A DNA stretch of 64,000 nucleotides from Bacteroidales bacterium. Its GTDB lineage: Bacteria > Bacteroidota > Bacteroidia > Bacteroidales > Tenuifilaceae. Each line of letters opens with the position of its first letter. The first letter of the stretch is position 1. Shown piece by piece: positions 19,315 through 27,875 of the stretch. Location of the stretch: assembly GCA_013376985.1 (NCBI GenBank), contig JACABB010000019.1:14160-78159 (forward strand), written 5' to 3'. The translations under genes and the position numbers were made by a program. The notes beneath the pieces were generated by a model that did not search any database, was not told the origin of the DNA, and was given only the letters and a program-made list of their open reading frames with translations.

Positions 19315-21018
19315 TTAGTAAAGTCTATCCAACTCTTTCTTAATAAACCCTACAAGTTTACCTATATATTCCTTCGAAAAAGAGAATTCAATACCCGCCT
19401 CCTTATAGATTTCGGGGATAGTTAAAGAGTAACCCTTTTTCATAAAGTTCTTGTATTGATTTAAGGTTAAATCTGGATTTTCCTTGTAATGCTTCCAAAT
19501 AGCAATTGCACCCAGTTGTGCAAATGCATATTCAATATAGTAAAATGGCATCTCAAAGATATGCAACTGTCGTTGCCAAGAAAAAACAAACGCTTCCTCT
19601 ACCCCTTCCCAATCGATTATAGGGCTTGAAAATTCTTTGTAAATATTTGTCCATGCCAGATTACGCTCATGATGAGTGTGCTCAGGGTTTGTGTATAGCC
19701 AATGCTGAAATTTATCAACGGCAGCAATCCATGGAAGAATGATAATTGCTCCTTCCAAAAGCATACGTTTAGCACGCTTAAGTTCAGATTTATCCTTAAG
19801 AATTTGCTCCCAATGCTCCATCGAAATTAGTTCCATCGACATCGATGCTAATTCAGCTACCTCCGCAGGTGTATTCTTGTAATCGATTAAAGGCCAATGA
19901 TTATCATAAAAAGCATGAAATGCATGACCGCCTTCATGCATTAACGTTTCAAAATCATCCATACTGCCCGTTGCATTCATGAAAATAAACGAGCGATTGC
20001 ACTTATGTAATGGGTAGTTAAATCCTCCAGGCGCTTTACCAATTCTTGAATCAAGATCCAAAAGGTTTTCCTTATTTAGTAAACTAAAAATATCTCCAAA
20101 ATCGCTACTTACAGAACGAAAACACTCCTGAGCGTTCTCTTTAAGGATTGTAGTTGTTGAAAAGGGTCGTAATGGAGCCTTTTCTTCGATATCCACCTGC
20201 AAATCCCATGGTTTTAACTTATCAACCCTTAGTTTATACTTACGGCGTTGTATAATATCGTCCACAAGCGGATTAACCTCCAATACAATGGCTTGGTGAA
20301 AATTATATACATCTTCCACTGTATAATCAAACCGACCAAGATTGTAATGCTGATAGTCTCTATAGTTCTTATAACCAGCATTAACCGCTATCTTATAACG
20401 TTTGCGAAGCATGCTTGAGAGGAGTTCGTTAAAACTCTCCGATTTCTCAATTCTTTTTGCAATAATATTTTTGTACACCTGCTCTCTAAAATTCCTGTCG
20501 TTTTCCTGAAGCAACTCAGTTGCTTGCTTTAAAGTATAGACCTTTTCGTTAATGATTATGGTCATCTCCGAGATAATTGAGCCATATTCCTGCTCCTCTT
20601 TCTGAAGTTCGGCAAAAACTGAAAGGCTTTCCTCTCGAAAAATTTCAATATTTTTTTTAAGCGATCGAGCTGGTATTGCATGTTTTTTCTCAAAAAATCG
20701 CATAACAACCGAGGCGGCTAATTTTCTATCAATTTTATTGAACCAACTTTCAACCTTAGGCTCAATTTCATCAATAAAATACTCAAAAGCCGTTTTAGCC
20801 TCCTCATTCCTAGTATCAACATTTACATGAATATAACGCCACGCTTGATCTTCATCAATAGCTGTTTCCAGTTCGGATTTATACAAAAGAAATTTATTTA
20901 ACTCATCCTCTGTGGTCAAGGGCATTTCATTAAGATAATTGAAATAGGATTCAATGGAACTCCAATCAGTGATTGTAAAATTTGAAGGAAGGAAAAGTGT
21001 ATTACTTGAACTATTCAT
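19315..21018 (-). CDS. M3-family oligoendopeptidase
   Basis: 567 residues, the usual length for PepF-like M3 zinc peptidases. The zinc site is LMHEGGHAFHAF (HEXXH, about residue 360), followed by the third-ligand region AELASMSMELISMEHW. It cleaves short peptides in the cytoplasm. A terminator precedes the start on the same strand, so it is probably transcribed separately from the DUF5606 gene. Called as the Bacteroidota branch of the oligoendopeptidase family; the exact specificity cannot be read from sequence. Confidence 0.92.
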   Translation of the reverse strand: MNSSSNTLFLPSNFTITDWSSIESYFNYLNEMPLTTEDELNKFLLYKSELETAIDEDQAWRYIHVNVDTRNEEAKTAFEYFIDEIEPKVESWFNKIDRKLAASVVMRFFEKKHAIPARSLKKNIEIFREESLSVFAELQKEEQEYGSIISEMTIIINEKVYTLKQATELLQENDRNFREQVYKNIIAKRIEKSESFNELLSSMLRKRYKIAVNAGYKNYRDYQHYNLGRFDYTVEDVYNFHQAIVLEVNPLVDDIIQRRKYKLRVDKLKPWDLQVDIEEKAPLRPFSTTTILKENAQECFRSVSSDFGDIFSLLNKENLLDLDSRIGKAPGGFNYPLHKCNRSFIFMNATGSMDDFETLMHEGGHAFHAFYDNHWPLIDYKNTPAEVAELASMSMELISMEHWEQILKDKSELKRAKRMLLEGAIIILPWIAAVDKFQHWLYTNPEHTHHERNLAWTNIYKEFSSPIIDWEGVEEAFVFSWQRQLHIFEMPFYYIEYAFAQLGAIAIWKHYKENPDLTLNQYKNFMKKGYSLTIPEIYKEAGIEFSFSKEYIGKLVGFIKKELDRLY

Positions 21019-21040
21019 TGTGATGACTTTAATATGATAA

Positions 21041-21067
21041 AAAAAAGCCGAACCGATGGTCCGACTT
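21041..21067 (-). terminator. Rho-independent terminator of the DUF5606 gene
   Basis: On the minus strand a 10-bp stem with two G-U pairs closes a 3-nt loop (core about 21045-21067) and runs into at least six T residues. It lies between the DUF5606 stop codon and the M3 peptidase start. Confidence 0.75.
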
Positions 21068-21086
21068 TACAAATTTGTGACGCTAA

Positions 21087-21530
21087 TTATTTTGTTTCTT
21101 CTTCGGGTGTAGGTGAATTCTCTTCCGCAGGTTTTTCTTCTTTTTCAATAATATCAAGTAGATTGAGCATCTGCAACTGATTGTACCATGTAATTACCTT
21201 CTTAATATCACTGGCATAAACCCTATCGCGATCGTATTCGGGTAGAATCTTCTCAAAATACTTCTTTAACTCCTTATCATCCGATTTTTGGCTAATTGCC
21301 TGAGCACCATTCTCTGTATCTTTAATCTTCTTAAGCACTTCCTTAAAAGGTACTTCGGCATCGTTAGTAAATATTGCTATATCGCTAAGTGAACTTACTT
21401 TAGCTGAAGCAGAGATATTTGTCCGTTTTCCATCGGTTAACGATTCCACAATAATACCATGGCGTCCTTGAGAGATAAACTTAAAAAGGCCTGAATGCCC
21501 CGAAATTGCCATTATGTCTTTTAGTTCCAT
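21087..21530 (-). CDS. DUF5606 family protein
   Basis: 147 residues, soluble. The first 50 residues (ELKDIMAISGHSGLFKFISQ, then a basic TDGKRTNI segment) match DUF5606, a family seen across Bacteroidota with no known function. The C-terminus is a Glu/Pro-rich disordered tail. It has a good promoter of its own and a terminator, so it is monocistronic. Confidence 0.8.
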   Translation of the reverse strand: MELKDIMAISGHSGLFKFISQGRHGIIVESLTDGKRTNISASAKVSSLSDIAIFTNDAEVPFKEVLKKIKDTENGAQAISQKSDDKELKKYFEKILPEYDRDRVYASDIKKVITWYNQLQMLNLLDIIEKEEKPAEENSPTPEEETK

Positions 21531-21557
21531 ACAAATTGATTTCTTCGATTATTGTTA

Positions 21558-21590
21558 CAAAGTTAATAAAATCCGAATACCATTTTCAAA
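21558..21590 (-). promoter_or_regulatory. Bacteroidota-type promoter for the DUF5606 gene
   Basis: On the minus strand: TTTG (21590-21587), a 21-nt spacer, TAACTTTG (21565-21558). It ends 28 bp before the ATG. Confidence 0.65.
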
Positions 21591-21696
21591 ATTCAAATTC
21601 CAAGTAATAAATTGCTGTTTTACGGTATGACTGATTTCAATATCATTGCTTTTGACTTTTTACCTTTTTCTTCTGGCTTATAACTTTCGCCTTCAA

Positions 21697-22416
21697 CTAA
21701 TTAAACCCTCTCTCTTTCTTAATCTTTTCGTAAGCTTCATTAATCTTTTGAAATTTTTGTTCTGCATTTTTCCTAAGATCCTCGCCCAAATAACCCACTT
21801 TATCAGGATGATGTTTTATAGCCATACTACGATATGCTTTCTTTATCTCCTCGTTTGTAGCGGTGGGTTCAACTTCAAGAATTGTATAGTAACTGTTAAT
21901 ATTAACAACAAACATTGCTTTAATGGATTCAAAGTCTTGTAATGAAACACCCATAAATCCAGAAATATCGGCAATAACATCCAACTCTTCTTTACCTACA
22001 ATACCATCGGCATAAGCAACACCAAAAAGAAGATGAATTAGCTGAAGCCTTGATGAATAGTCAACATTATCGCGAATCTGTATACAAACATCTTTTAAAG
22101 GTACTTGTTGTTTAAGGATATCGCGCAGAAGTATCATTGCTTCCCGAGCTGCATCGGCACCAAAGTTATCGTAGAAGTATTTTTTAACGAAATCGAGCTC
22201 TGATTTGAGTACTTTGCCATCCGCCTTCATTACTGCCGATACCAATACCAAAAGGCTAACAATAAATCCATTTCGGCTTGATTCACCCGTATAAAATTTT
22301 GTTGAAATCTCTGCACTATCGAAAATAGAACCGATTGCAAAACCAAGAATACCGCCTATTGGTCCAAATATTGCCCAACCTAATCCGCCGGTAATCCATT
22401 TTCCATACTTTCCCAT
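21697..22416 (-). CDS. TerB-DnaJ (DjlA-like) protein
   Basis: 239 residues. A glycine-rich N-terminus ([20 protein letters not shown]) may insert in or touch the membrane. A TerB-like helical domain follows (about 45-160), then a C-terminal J-domain with the essential HPD motif in KHHPDKVGY (about 205-212). The layout matches DjlA-like co-chaperones, which stimulate DnaK ATPase activity at the membrane. The next gene upstream, coaE, ends 1 bp before this start, so they are co-transcribed at the end of the nusB-coaE gene set. Confidence 0.85.
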   Translation of the reverse strand: MGKYGKWITGGLGWAIFGPIGGILGFAIGSIFDSAEISTKFYTGESSRNGFIVSLLVLVSAVMKADGKVLKSELDFVKKYFYDNFGADAAREAMILLRDILKQQVPLKDVCIQIRDNVDYSSRLQLIHLLFGVAYADGIVGKEELDVIADISGFMGVSLQDFESIKAMFVVNINSYYTILEVEPTATNEEIKKAYRSMAIKHHPDKVGYLGEDLRKNAEQKFQKINEAYEKIKKERGFN

Positions 22417-22417
22417 C

Positions 22418-23011
22418 TTACAATGAATCTTTTAATAAATCATTTATTATAACTACAATTTGGGGCAAAATTAATTGAACCTCATCATTTTCTATAATAT
22501 AATCGCCTCTTTTTATTAATTCTTCCTGATGGAGTTGACTGTTAATTCTATTCAAAATGGCTTCTCTACTCATTCCATCTCGTTTTTTTACTCTATTAAT
22601 TCTTACTTCGAGAGGTGCAGAAACAACAATTATTTTGTCTAAATCTTTGTAGGTATCACTCTCAAATAGAATAGCTGCTTCTTCTACTACTAATGATCTT
22701 GAGTGGTAATTTAATACCCAATTATTGAAATAGTCTTTAACTGCAGGATGAACAATATAATTAAGCGTTTCAAGTAATTTAGGGTTAGAAAAAACGAGTT
22801 CAGCTACTCTTTTTCTGTTTAACAATCCATTAGAGTAGATATTATCACCAAAAACCTCTTTTATAGACATAATAATTTTTGAATCCTCTTCAACAATACG
22901 TCTTGCAACTAAATCAGCATTAAAAATAGGATATCCCATTGCGGAAATGATTGAACAAACCTGCGTTTTACCACTTCCAATTCCACCGGTTACACCTATT
23001 TTTAGCATCAA
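22418..23011 (-). CDS. coaE: Dephospho-CoA kinase
   Basis: 197 residues, normal length. The P-loop [11 protein letters not shown] is at residues 6-16, followed by the NADLVAR segment and the HPAV motif. It phosphorylates dephospho-CoA at the 3' ribose hydroxyl, the last step of coenzyme A synthesis. The start overlaps the ybbR-like gene by 4 bp, showing translational coupling. Confidence 0.95.
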   Translation of the reverse strand: MMLKIGVTGGIGSGKTQVCSIISAMGYPIFNADLVARRIVEEDSKIIMSIKEVFGDNIYSNGLLNRKRVAELVFSNPKLLETLNYIVHPAVKDYFNNWVLNYHSRSLVVEEAAILFESDTYKDLDKIIVVSAPLEVRINRVKKRDGMSREAILNRINSQLHQEELIKRGDYIIENDEVQLILPQIVVIINDLLKDSL

Positions 23012-24030
23012 CGATTCTCGATTATATACTCTACATACTTTGGATCAAAATCTACCATACTTACATATTCAGGGATTGTGATTAACTTAACTTTCAACTT
23101 TTTGTTTATTGATTTACTGATTAAACTATAATCTACAACCGCTTTAAACATTTTTGGCTTAAGTGTAAAATACTTACTAAGAGCAACATTGCATTTCACG
23201 TTGATACTTTTGGGCATAACCATCATTTTAATACTATCTGGTTGGTTTACAACATCAACGGGTATTTGAACCAAAAGTTCAGTATACTTCTCAACAGGTA
23301 TGTTGACTATAACGCTCCTAGATGAAAAACTCACCTGATGAATGGGAAGAATAGAAATCTTTTTAGAAACCTTTTGATTGAGTTTTGTTAACTTTAATAA
23401 TTTCGTCTGAACTTTTGATATTGTATCCAAAATTGATTTTGGACCACTTAATACAATGCTTTCAGGTTCAAAAGTAATGCTACCACTTTGCATGTATTGC
23501 CGTTCAAAATCCGCTTCAATTAAAGGCTGAACTGGAACCTTCTTTTCAACCATCTCTGCAAGTTCTACAAAAAGAGTATCGGGTTCAATTCCTTCTAGGA
23601 GAATATCACTTCCAAGCTGCTTTGCCACACTGTTACGTATTCTATATGTTAGTATAAAATACTTTGGTTTTGAACCTTCATAGGACTGACTTAAATGCTT
23701 ATTAAGGTCAAGTTCAATTGGAGAAAGCGCTGCACTCATTTTACATTTTAAAAGCGTATATCCAAAAGCCCTTACTTTCAACTGCATTTTCCTCAAAGGT
23801 TCTCCCACTAAAACTTTACCGTGTGGTAAACTTTCGTAACGAATTGGATAAGAAAGATTGGTGGAATACTCGTGACTTAATTTACTTAAATACCAGATTA
23901 TTGTAGATACAATTAAGAAAAAAAGGAAGATTACAAGTCGTTGATTTAATTTCGCCCTGCTCTTGCCAAACATTTGGCCAAATTGACGTAATAATGACGA
24001 ATCCAATTTTTTGAATTTGATAATAAACAA
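23008..24030 (-). CDS. YbbR-like domain membrane protein
   Basis: 340 residues: a basic N-terminus, one membrane helix (LVIFLFFLIVSTIIWYLSKL, about 31-50) and a periplasmic part with YbbR-like repeats. In Firmicutes YbbR (CdaR) regulates the diadenylate cyclase; in Bacteroidota the protein is a conserved neighbour of nusB, yajC and coaE and its role is not established. The true start may be slightly downstream (Met20, in MFGKSRAKLN). It overlaps coaE by 4 bp. Confidence 0.8.
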   Translation of the reverse strand: MFIIKFKKLDSSLLRQFGQMFGKSRAKLNQRLVIFLFFLIVSTIIWYLSKLSHEYSTNLSYPIRYESLPHGKVLVGEPLRKMQLKVRAFGYTLLKCKMSAALSPIELDLNKHLSQSYEGSKPKYFILTYRIRNSVAKQLGSDILLEGIEPDTLFVELAEMVEKKVPVQPLIEADFERQYMQSGSITFEPESIVLSGPKSILDTISKVQTKLLKLTKLNQKVSKKISILPIHQVSFSSRSVIVNIPVEKYTELLVQIPVDVVNQPDSIKMMVMPKSINVKCNVALSKYFTLKPKMFKAVVDYSLISKSINKKLKVKLITIPEYVSMVDFDPKYVEYIIENR

Positions 24031-24089
24031 AACAGAGTCCTCTGCAACTTAAACATTGCCCAGAACTCTGTAAAGATATGAATTATTTA

Positions 24090-24401
24090 TTATTTCTGTG
24101 GCTGAATATCGGAGGGATCGCGAACAACAGCGCTCTTAATAACTTTTACCTTAGCATTTTCATCGATTTCCACAACTACGTATTCTTCTTTTACTTCGGT
24201 AACTTTACCATAAATTCCTCCCGCAATAATCACTTTATCACCCTTTGCAAGTGATTCTTGAAATTTTCGTAACTCTTTTTGGCGTTTCATTTGTGGACGA
24301 ATCATGAAAAAATAGAATACCACAATGATTAGTACCAATGGCAAAAAAGTAGCCAATGGATTAGCTTGTTGTTGTAATGTTACAAAAAGTAAATTGTTCA
24401 T
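24090..24401 (-). CDS. yajC: Preprotein translocase accessory subunit YajC
   Basis: 103 residues: one N-terminal membrane helix (LATFLPLVLIIVVFYFFMIRPQMKRQKE) with the family's FMIRPQMKRQKE boundary, then a small cytoplasmic beta domain (KGDKVIIAGGIYGKVTEV). It associates with SecDF/YidC in protein export. It is part of the nusB-DUF1573-yajC-ybbR-coaE series found in many Bacteroidota. Confidence 0.95.
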   Translation of the reverse strand: MNNLLFVTLQQQANPLATFLPLVLIIVVFYFFMIRPQMKRQKELRKFQESLAKGDKVIIAGGIYGKVTEVKEEYVVVEIDENAKVKVIKSAVVRDPSDIQPQK

Positions 24402-24491
24402 TTTTAATTTGTTTTTATGGTTAATACTTATTTTGATTGTTCATTTTATAATGAAAAATAAAACTTTTCTAAATTCTTTGGGATTCTCCGA

Positions 24492-24929
24492 TTAATCATG
24501 AGGAACTACATTTGCTTTAATTGTAACCGACTTTTCTCTAATTATCGAATTCGATCTAAGCGTAACCGATTTATATTGAGATCCTTGCCAACCTTTACTA
24601 TCAAAAATCACCTCAACAAATCCTTCTTCACCTGGTTTAAAAATTTTTTTATCAATCTTAGGTAGAGTACATCCACAATCAGGTATTAAATCCTTAATAA
24701 TTAAATCGTCCGTGCCAATGTTACGAAAGTGAAAAGTGTGTGTAACAACTTCGCCTTGAATAATTGAACCAAAATCGAAAAAATCTTCGACGTACTGAAG
24801 TTCTGGATATTTTTGATTATTTGGTTGATTCGAAATATTTTGATTTACACCTTTACTTTGGGAATTTGTACAACCAATAAAATATGAAAGAACTATTATA
24901 GAAATAACCGTCAATAAAAATCGAAACAT
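24492..24929 (-). CDS. DUF1573 exported lipoprotein
   Basis: I place the start at 24929 (MFRFLLTVIS), 11 codons inside the longest frame, because AAAGGAA lies 8 bp upstream and a signal peptide then begins at once. This gives 145 residues with a lipobox-like FIGC. The body is one DUF1573 immunoglobulin-like domain (DFGSIIQGEVVTHTFHFRNIG, then DCGCTLP). Its molecular role is unknown. It lies between nusB and yajC. Confidence 0.85.
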   Translation of the reverse strand: MFRFLLTVISIIVLSYFIGCTNSQSKGVNQNISNQPNNQKYPELQYVEDFFDFGSIIQGEVVTHTFHFRNIGTDDLIIKDLIPDCGCTLPKIDKKIFKPGEEGFVEVIFDSKGWQGSQYKSVTLRSNSIIREKSVTIKANVVPHD

Positions 24930-25101
24930 ATAATTCCTTTTTAGAGCAGCAAAATTAGGCATAATTAATAAAAGTTGCTAATGCCTAGCTAATAGTTTCT
25001 AATTCAATGGTTAGATTACTCCCTAGTTTTTAAAACTTTAACAGAAAATTACTGCAAATCATTTTAATCACATCAAGATTAACCCATTAAAACTAATGCT
25101 T

Positions 25102-26088
25102 TTACTCCATTTCGTCATCTGAAAAAACTAAACGATCGTCTTCTTCTCCAATTAACCCTCGTCCCTGCTTTACAAATAGATTTTTTTTACGAAGTGAAAT
25201 AATAATTTTATCCAATACTCCATTAATAAATGTGCTACTCTGATCAGTGCTATAGAATTTCGCAATTTCGATATACTCGTTAAAACTAACTTTAACGGGG
25301 ATTGAAGGGAATTCTTTTATTTCAGTTAATGCAAGTTCCATGATTAAAATATCCATACTTGCAATACGATCCACCTCCCAATTCTGTGTATACTCTTCAA
25401 TCAGTTTAACATTTGCCTCATGATTGAAAATCACTTTTCGGAGCAACCTCTTTATATAATCTTCGTCATCATCACTTCGATACATTGGGAAAAGAGGTGT
25501 TGAAGCAGGTTGACCCTCGCAAAATTTCTTTAATGTTTTAATAACCATGCTTAGCATGAACTCTAAATCATCGTTCCAATATATACTTTGTTCCTCCAAA
25601 AACTGGTAAAATTCATCAGAATCCTCAAGTTCTTTTGATAAAATGTTTATTATTAACTGCTTATCATCATTAAATGAAGAATTTTCTCCATCCATATAGG
25701 CCTGAAAGTAATCAGTTACCGAAAGTTGCTGATAAAGATTACGAATCAACTCGGGGTAATTACCCCACCCAATTTTATGCCTTGTTATATGGTCATTCAA
25801 AGCTTCATTTTCGCGAATAAGCTTTACTAAACCATTATCAACAAATCTTGTATTCGGATTCAAATCCTTATGAGAAGCAATAAATTTTTGCTTGGCTAGT
25901 TGAATTTTACTATCAGCAAAATCAACAAGTTCAATTGGTAAAAGAAGTAAATAATGGTATAAATCAAATGCCTTATTAATACTTTGCAATAGTTCCTTTT
26001 CAACATTGTTGAGTGAATCATTTTCGCTTTTAAAGTATGCAAAAAGAATCTGCAAAATTTTAACTCGTAGTAGTCGTCTGCTAATCAT
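25102..26088 (-). CDS. nusB: Transcription antitermination factor NusB, long form
   Basis: 328 residues, about twice the length of E. coli NusB. This long form is typical of Bacteroidota. RRLLRVKILQILFAYF at the start fits the RNA-binding helix, and the C-terminal NusB core holds DRIASMDILIMELALTEI and INGVLDKI. It joins the antitermination complex on rRNA operons. It probably heads the operon that runs to the DnaJ-like gene. Confidence 0.93.
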   Translation of the reverse strand: MISRRLLRVKILQILFAYFKSENDSLNNVEKELLQSINKAFDLYHYLLLLPIELVDFADSKIQLAKQKFIASHKDLNPNTRFVDNGLVKLIRENEALNDHITRHKIGWGNYPELIRNLYQQLSVTDYFQAYMDGENSSFNDDKQLIINILSKELEDSDEFYQFLEEQSIYWNDDLEFMLSMVIKTLKKFCEGQPASTPLFPMYRSDDDEDYIKRLLRKVIFNHEANVKLIEEYTQNWEVDRIASMDILIMELALTEIKEFPSIPVKVSFNEYIEIAKFYSTDQSSTFINGVLDKIIISLRKKNLFVKQGRGLIGEEDDRLVFSDDEME

Positions 26089-26478
26089 TGTGTTTAAGAA
26101 CGGATTCGAACAATTAATTTGAAATTAAAGTTTGCAAAGATATAGTCATTTTTATAAATGAAAAATTAAAAACTCTTAAAAATTAAAGATTTATGAAGTA
26201 ATTAGTATTTTTGTGTAAGTAAAACCTCTTGAAGTGATGATTTATATTTAAATATTCAATAACCACAGCTAAAAATTCTGAACATTAATATATTTTCCTT
26301 CACGATATTTTCTTATACAATCATCAATTTAAAAACTATTATCTATCCAATCAAACAGCATCTTTTTATGTTTATAGATTTTCTCTTATTATGAATTTGT
26401 TCAAAAAAATTGATGATTATTAAAATATTTTTCTATTTTTGAATTGCATATAAGTTTCTAACCTAATAATTTTTAGAA
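26089..26478. other. 390-bp AT-rich divergent intergenic region
   Basis: No gene was seen. The region separates nusB (-) from the DUF3276 gene (+). On the minus strand TATCTTTG (26142-26135) fits a -7 box for nusB, without a matching TTG at the usual distance. The DUF3276 promoter lies near the other end. Confidence 0.6.
26410..26441 (+). promoter_or_regulatory. Bacteroidota-type promoter for the DUF3276 gene
   Basis: TTG at 26410-26412, a 21-nt spacer, TATTTTTG at 26434-26441; the ATG follows 37 bp later. Confidence 0.55.
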
Positions 26479-26853
26479 ATGATAACAGAAGGATTCGATA
26501 ATCTTGAAGAAGTTGAAAGAGTTGATAAAGAAGATATTTACTCTAAAATAGTAAGAGCGGGCAAAAGAACCTATTTTTTCGATGTTAAAGCTACCCGTCG
26601 TAACGATTTTTACCTCACCATCACTGAAAGTAAAAAACGCATTGGTCGCGAAGGAAAGTTTTTCTTCGAAAAACATAAAATCTTCCTATATAAGGAGGAT
26701 TTTGAAAAATTTGCCGATGGATTAAATGATGTAGTAGAGTACATAAGATCTCAACAAGGAGATTTTACCGATACTCATGAATTAGTTGAGGAAGAGGTTG
26801 GTGCAATACATAATGAATACACAAGTATAGAGTTTGATGACCTCGAAAAATAA
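26479..26853 (+). CDS. PUR-alpha-like nucleic-acid-binding protein (DUF3276)
   Basis: 124 residues. The core (about 22-95) has the beta-rich PUR repeat pattern: YSKIVRAGKRTYFFDVKATR, FYLTITESKKR, and FEKHKIFLYKEDFEKFADGL. Bacterial PUR-alpha homologues bind single-stranded nucleic acid; the family is nearly universal in Bacteroidota, and a regulatory role is inferred from that. It is a single gene with its own promoter and a terminator 20 bp past the stop. Confidence 0.88.
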   Translation: MITEGFDNLEEVERVDKEDIYSKIVRAGKRTYFFDVKATRRNDFYLTITESKKRIGREGKFFFEKHKIFLYKEDFEKFADGLNDVVEYIRSQQGDFTDTHELVEEEVGAIHNEYTSIEFDDLEK

Positions 26854-26873
26854 ATTTCTATTCAACCCATATG

Positions 26874-26898
26874 AAACCGGTTAATTACCGGTTTTTTT
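26874..26898 (+). terminator. Rho-independent terminator
   Basis: AAACCGGT (26874-26881) pairs with ACCGGTTT (26887-26894), followed by T residues to 26898. It ends the DUF3276 gene and abuts the stop codon of the convergent gene. Confidence 0.85.
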
Positions 26899-27643
26899 AT
26901 TCCTTTAAAAGGAGATCCTCTGGGGGCGTGTTATTTACAAGGCTTTCGATTTCAATTGAAGTCAAAATCTTAACATTTGTTATCAAAAATCCCTGTTTGA
27001 TGAAATTGCCTAGGTTATTGCACTCGTCAATTGCACTTTTAATCGGGTCTTTAACGGGTATATTCAATGGGATCAAAGCAACAATTGTTGCATAGTTGGC
27101 GAAAAAATCCACCTTTTCAACTTCAGCTTGGAATTTTGGGAAAATGTAATCAAACTCACCTTTAATAAGATTTCGTTGAATATCAGAGAAATTGCTATTC
27201 GATTCGGAGAAAAGTGCAATAAAATATCTTAATTTCCCTCTTAGCCCACCCAAACCAGTTGATATAAAAACCTGATTTTCCTCAAGAAGTTTGCTTTCTA
27301 ATAGTAACCGGCTCTCCTGTAACGATAGAATTGCCCAATCTTTTAACTCATTAGGAGCAACTTTAACAAATCGTTCAATAATTCTGTAGGCTTCGGGCTT
27401 ATCAATTGATGCTAATGAAACAAGGAGTTCTCTCCTAGATTCTAAAGCAACTTCATCGTCATACAATTCTTGTTCTCTATTAAGCACAAACTCGGGATCA
27501 AAATCTCTTCGAAGGTTTCTGGAAAAATCAAAATATTCCATCTGATCTCTCACATCAACCTGATGTTCTAGAATACTGAAATTTACATTAACATTACCTA
27601 AGATTGCCTGAATCTTCTCAAATATGTTCTCCTGATTTTCCAA
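26897..27643 (-). CDS. Conserved hypothetical helical protein
   Basis: 248 residues, soluble, acidic and largely helical, with no signal peptide or membrane helix. A stretch around SIDKPEAYRIIERFVKVAPNELK and DWAILSLQESRLLL looks like a HEAT-like alpha repeat, but I cannot assign a family. It has a clear promoter and a nearly leaderless transcript. It is convergent with the DUF3276 gene and divergent from feoAB. Confidence 0.6.
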   Translation of the reverse strand: MENQENIFEKIQAILGNVNVNFSILEHQVDVRDQMEYFDFSRNLRRDFDPEFVLNREQELYDDEVALESRRELLVSLASIDKPEAYRIIERFVKVAPNELKDWAILSLQESRLLLESKLLEENQVFISTGLGGLRGKLRYFIALFSESNSNFSDIQRNLIKGEFDYIFPKFQAEVEKVDFFANYATIVALIPLNIPVKDPIKSAIDECNNLGNFIKQGFLITNVKILTSIEIESLVNNTPPEDLLLKE

Positions 27644-27668
27644 GTTAGCTTAAGGTTCAAATTATTTG

Positions 27669-27698
27669 CAAAGATATTACAAAAAGAAATCATTACAA
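27669..27698 (-). promoter_or_regulatory. Bacteroidota-type promoter for the helical hypothetical gene
   Basis: On the minus strand: TTG (27698-27696), a 19-nt spacer, TATCTTTG (27676-27669). The ATG is 25 bp downstream. Confidence 0.65.
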
Positions 27699-27875
27699 CT
27701 ATTAGAATATCAACGTAAACAAACAATTTCAGTACGATTAACGGTGTATCAAGTAGATCCAATGTGAATAAAAGCCTAATTTTTATATTTAATTAATCTT
27801 AATAAGATTATTTTTGCTCCACCATAAAACAATAATTATATAATCGGGTTAATTTAGAAAATTAAGATAAAATAG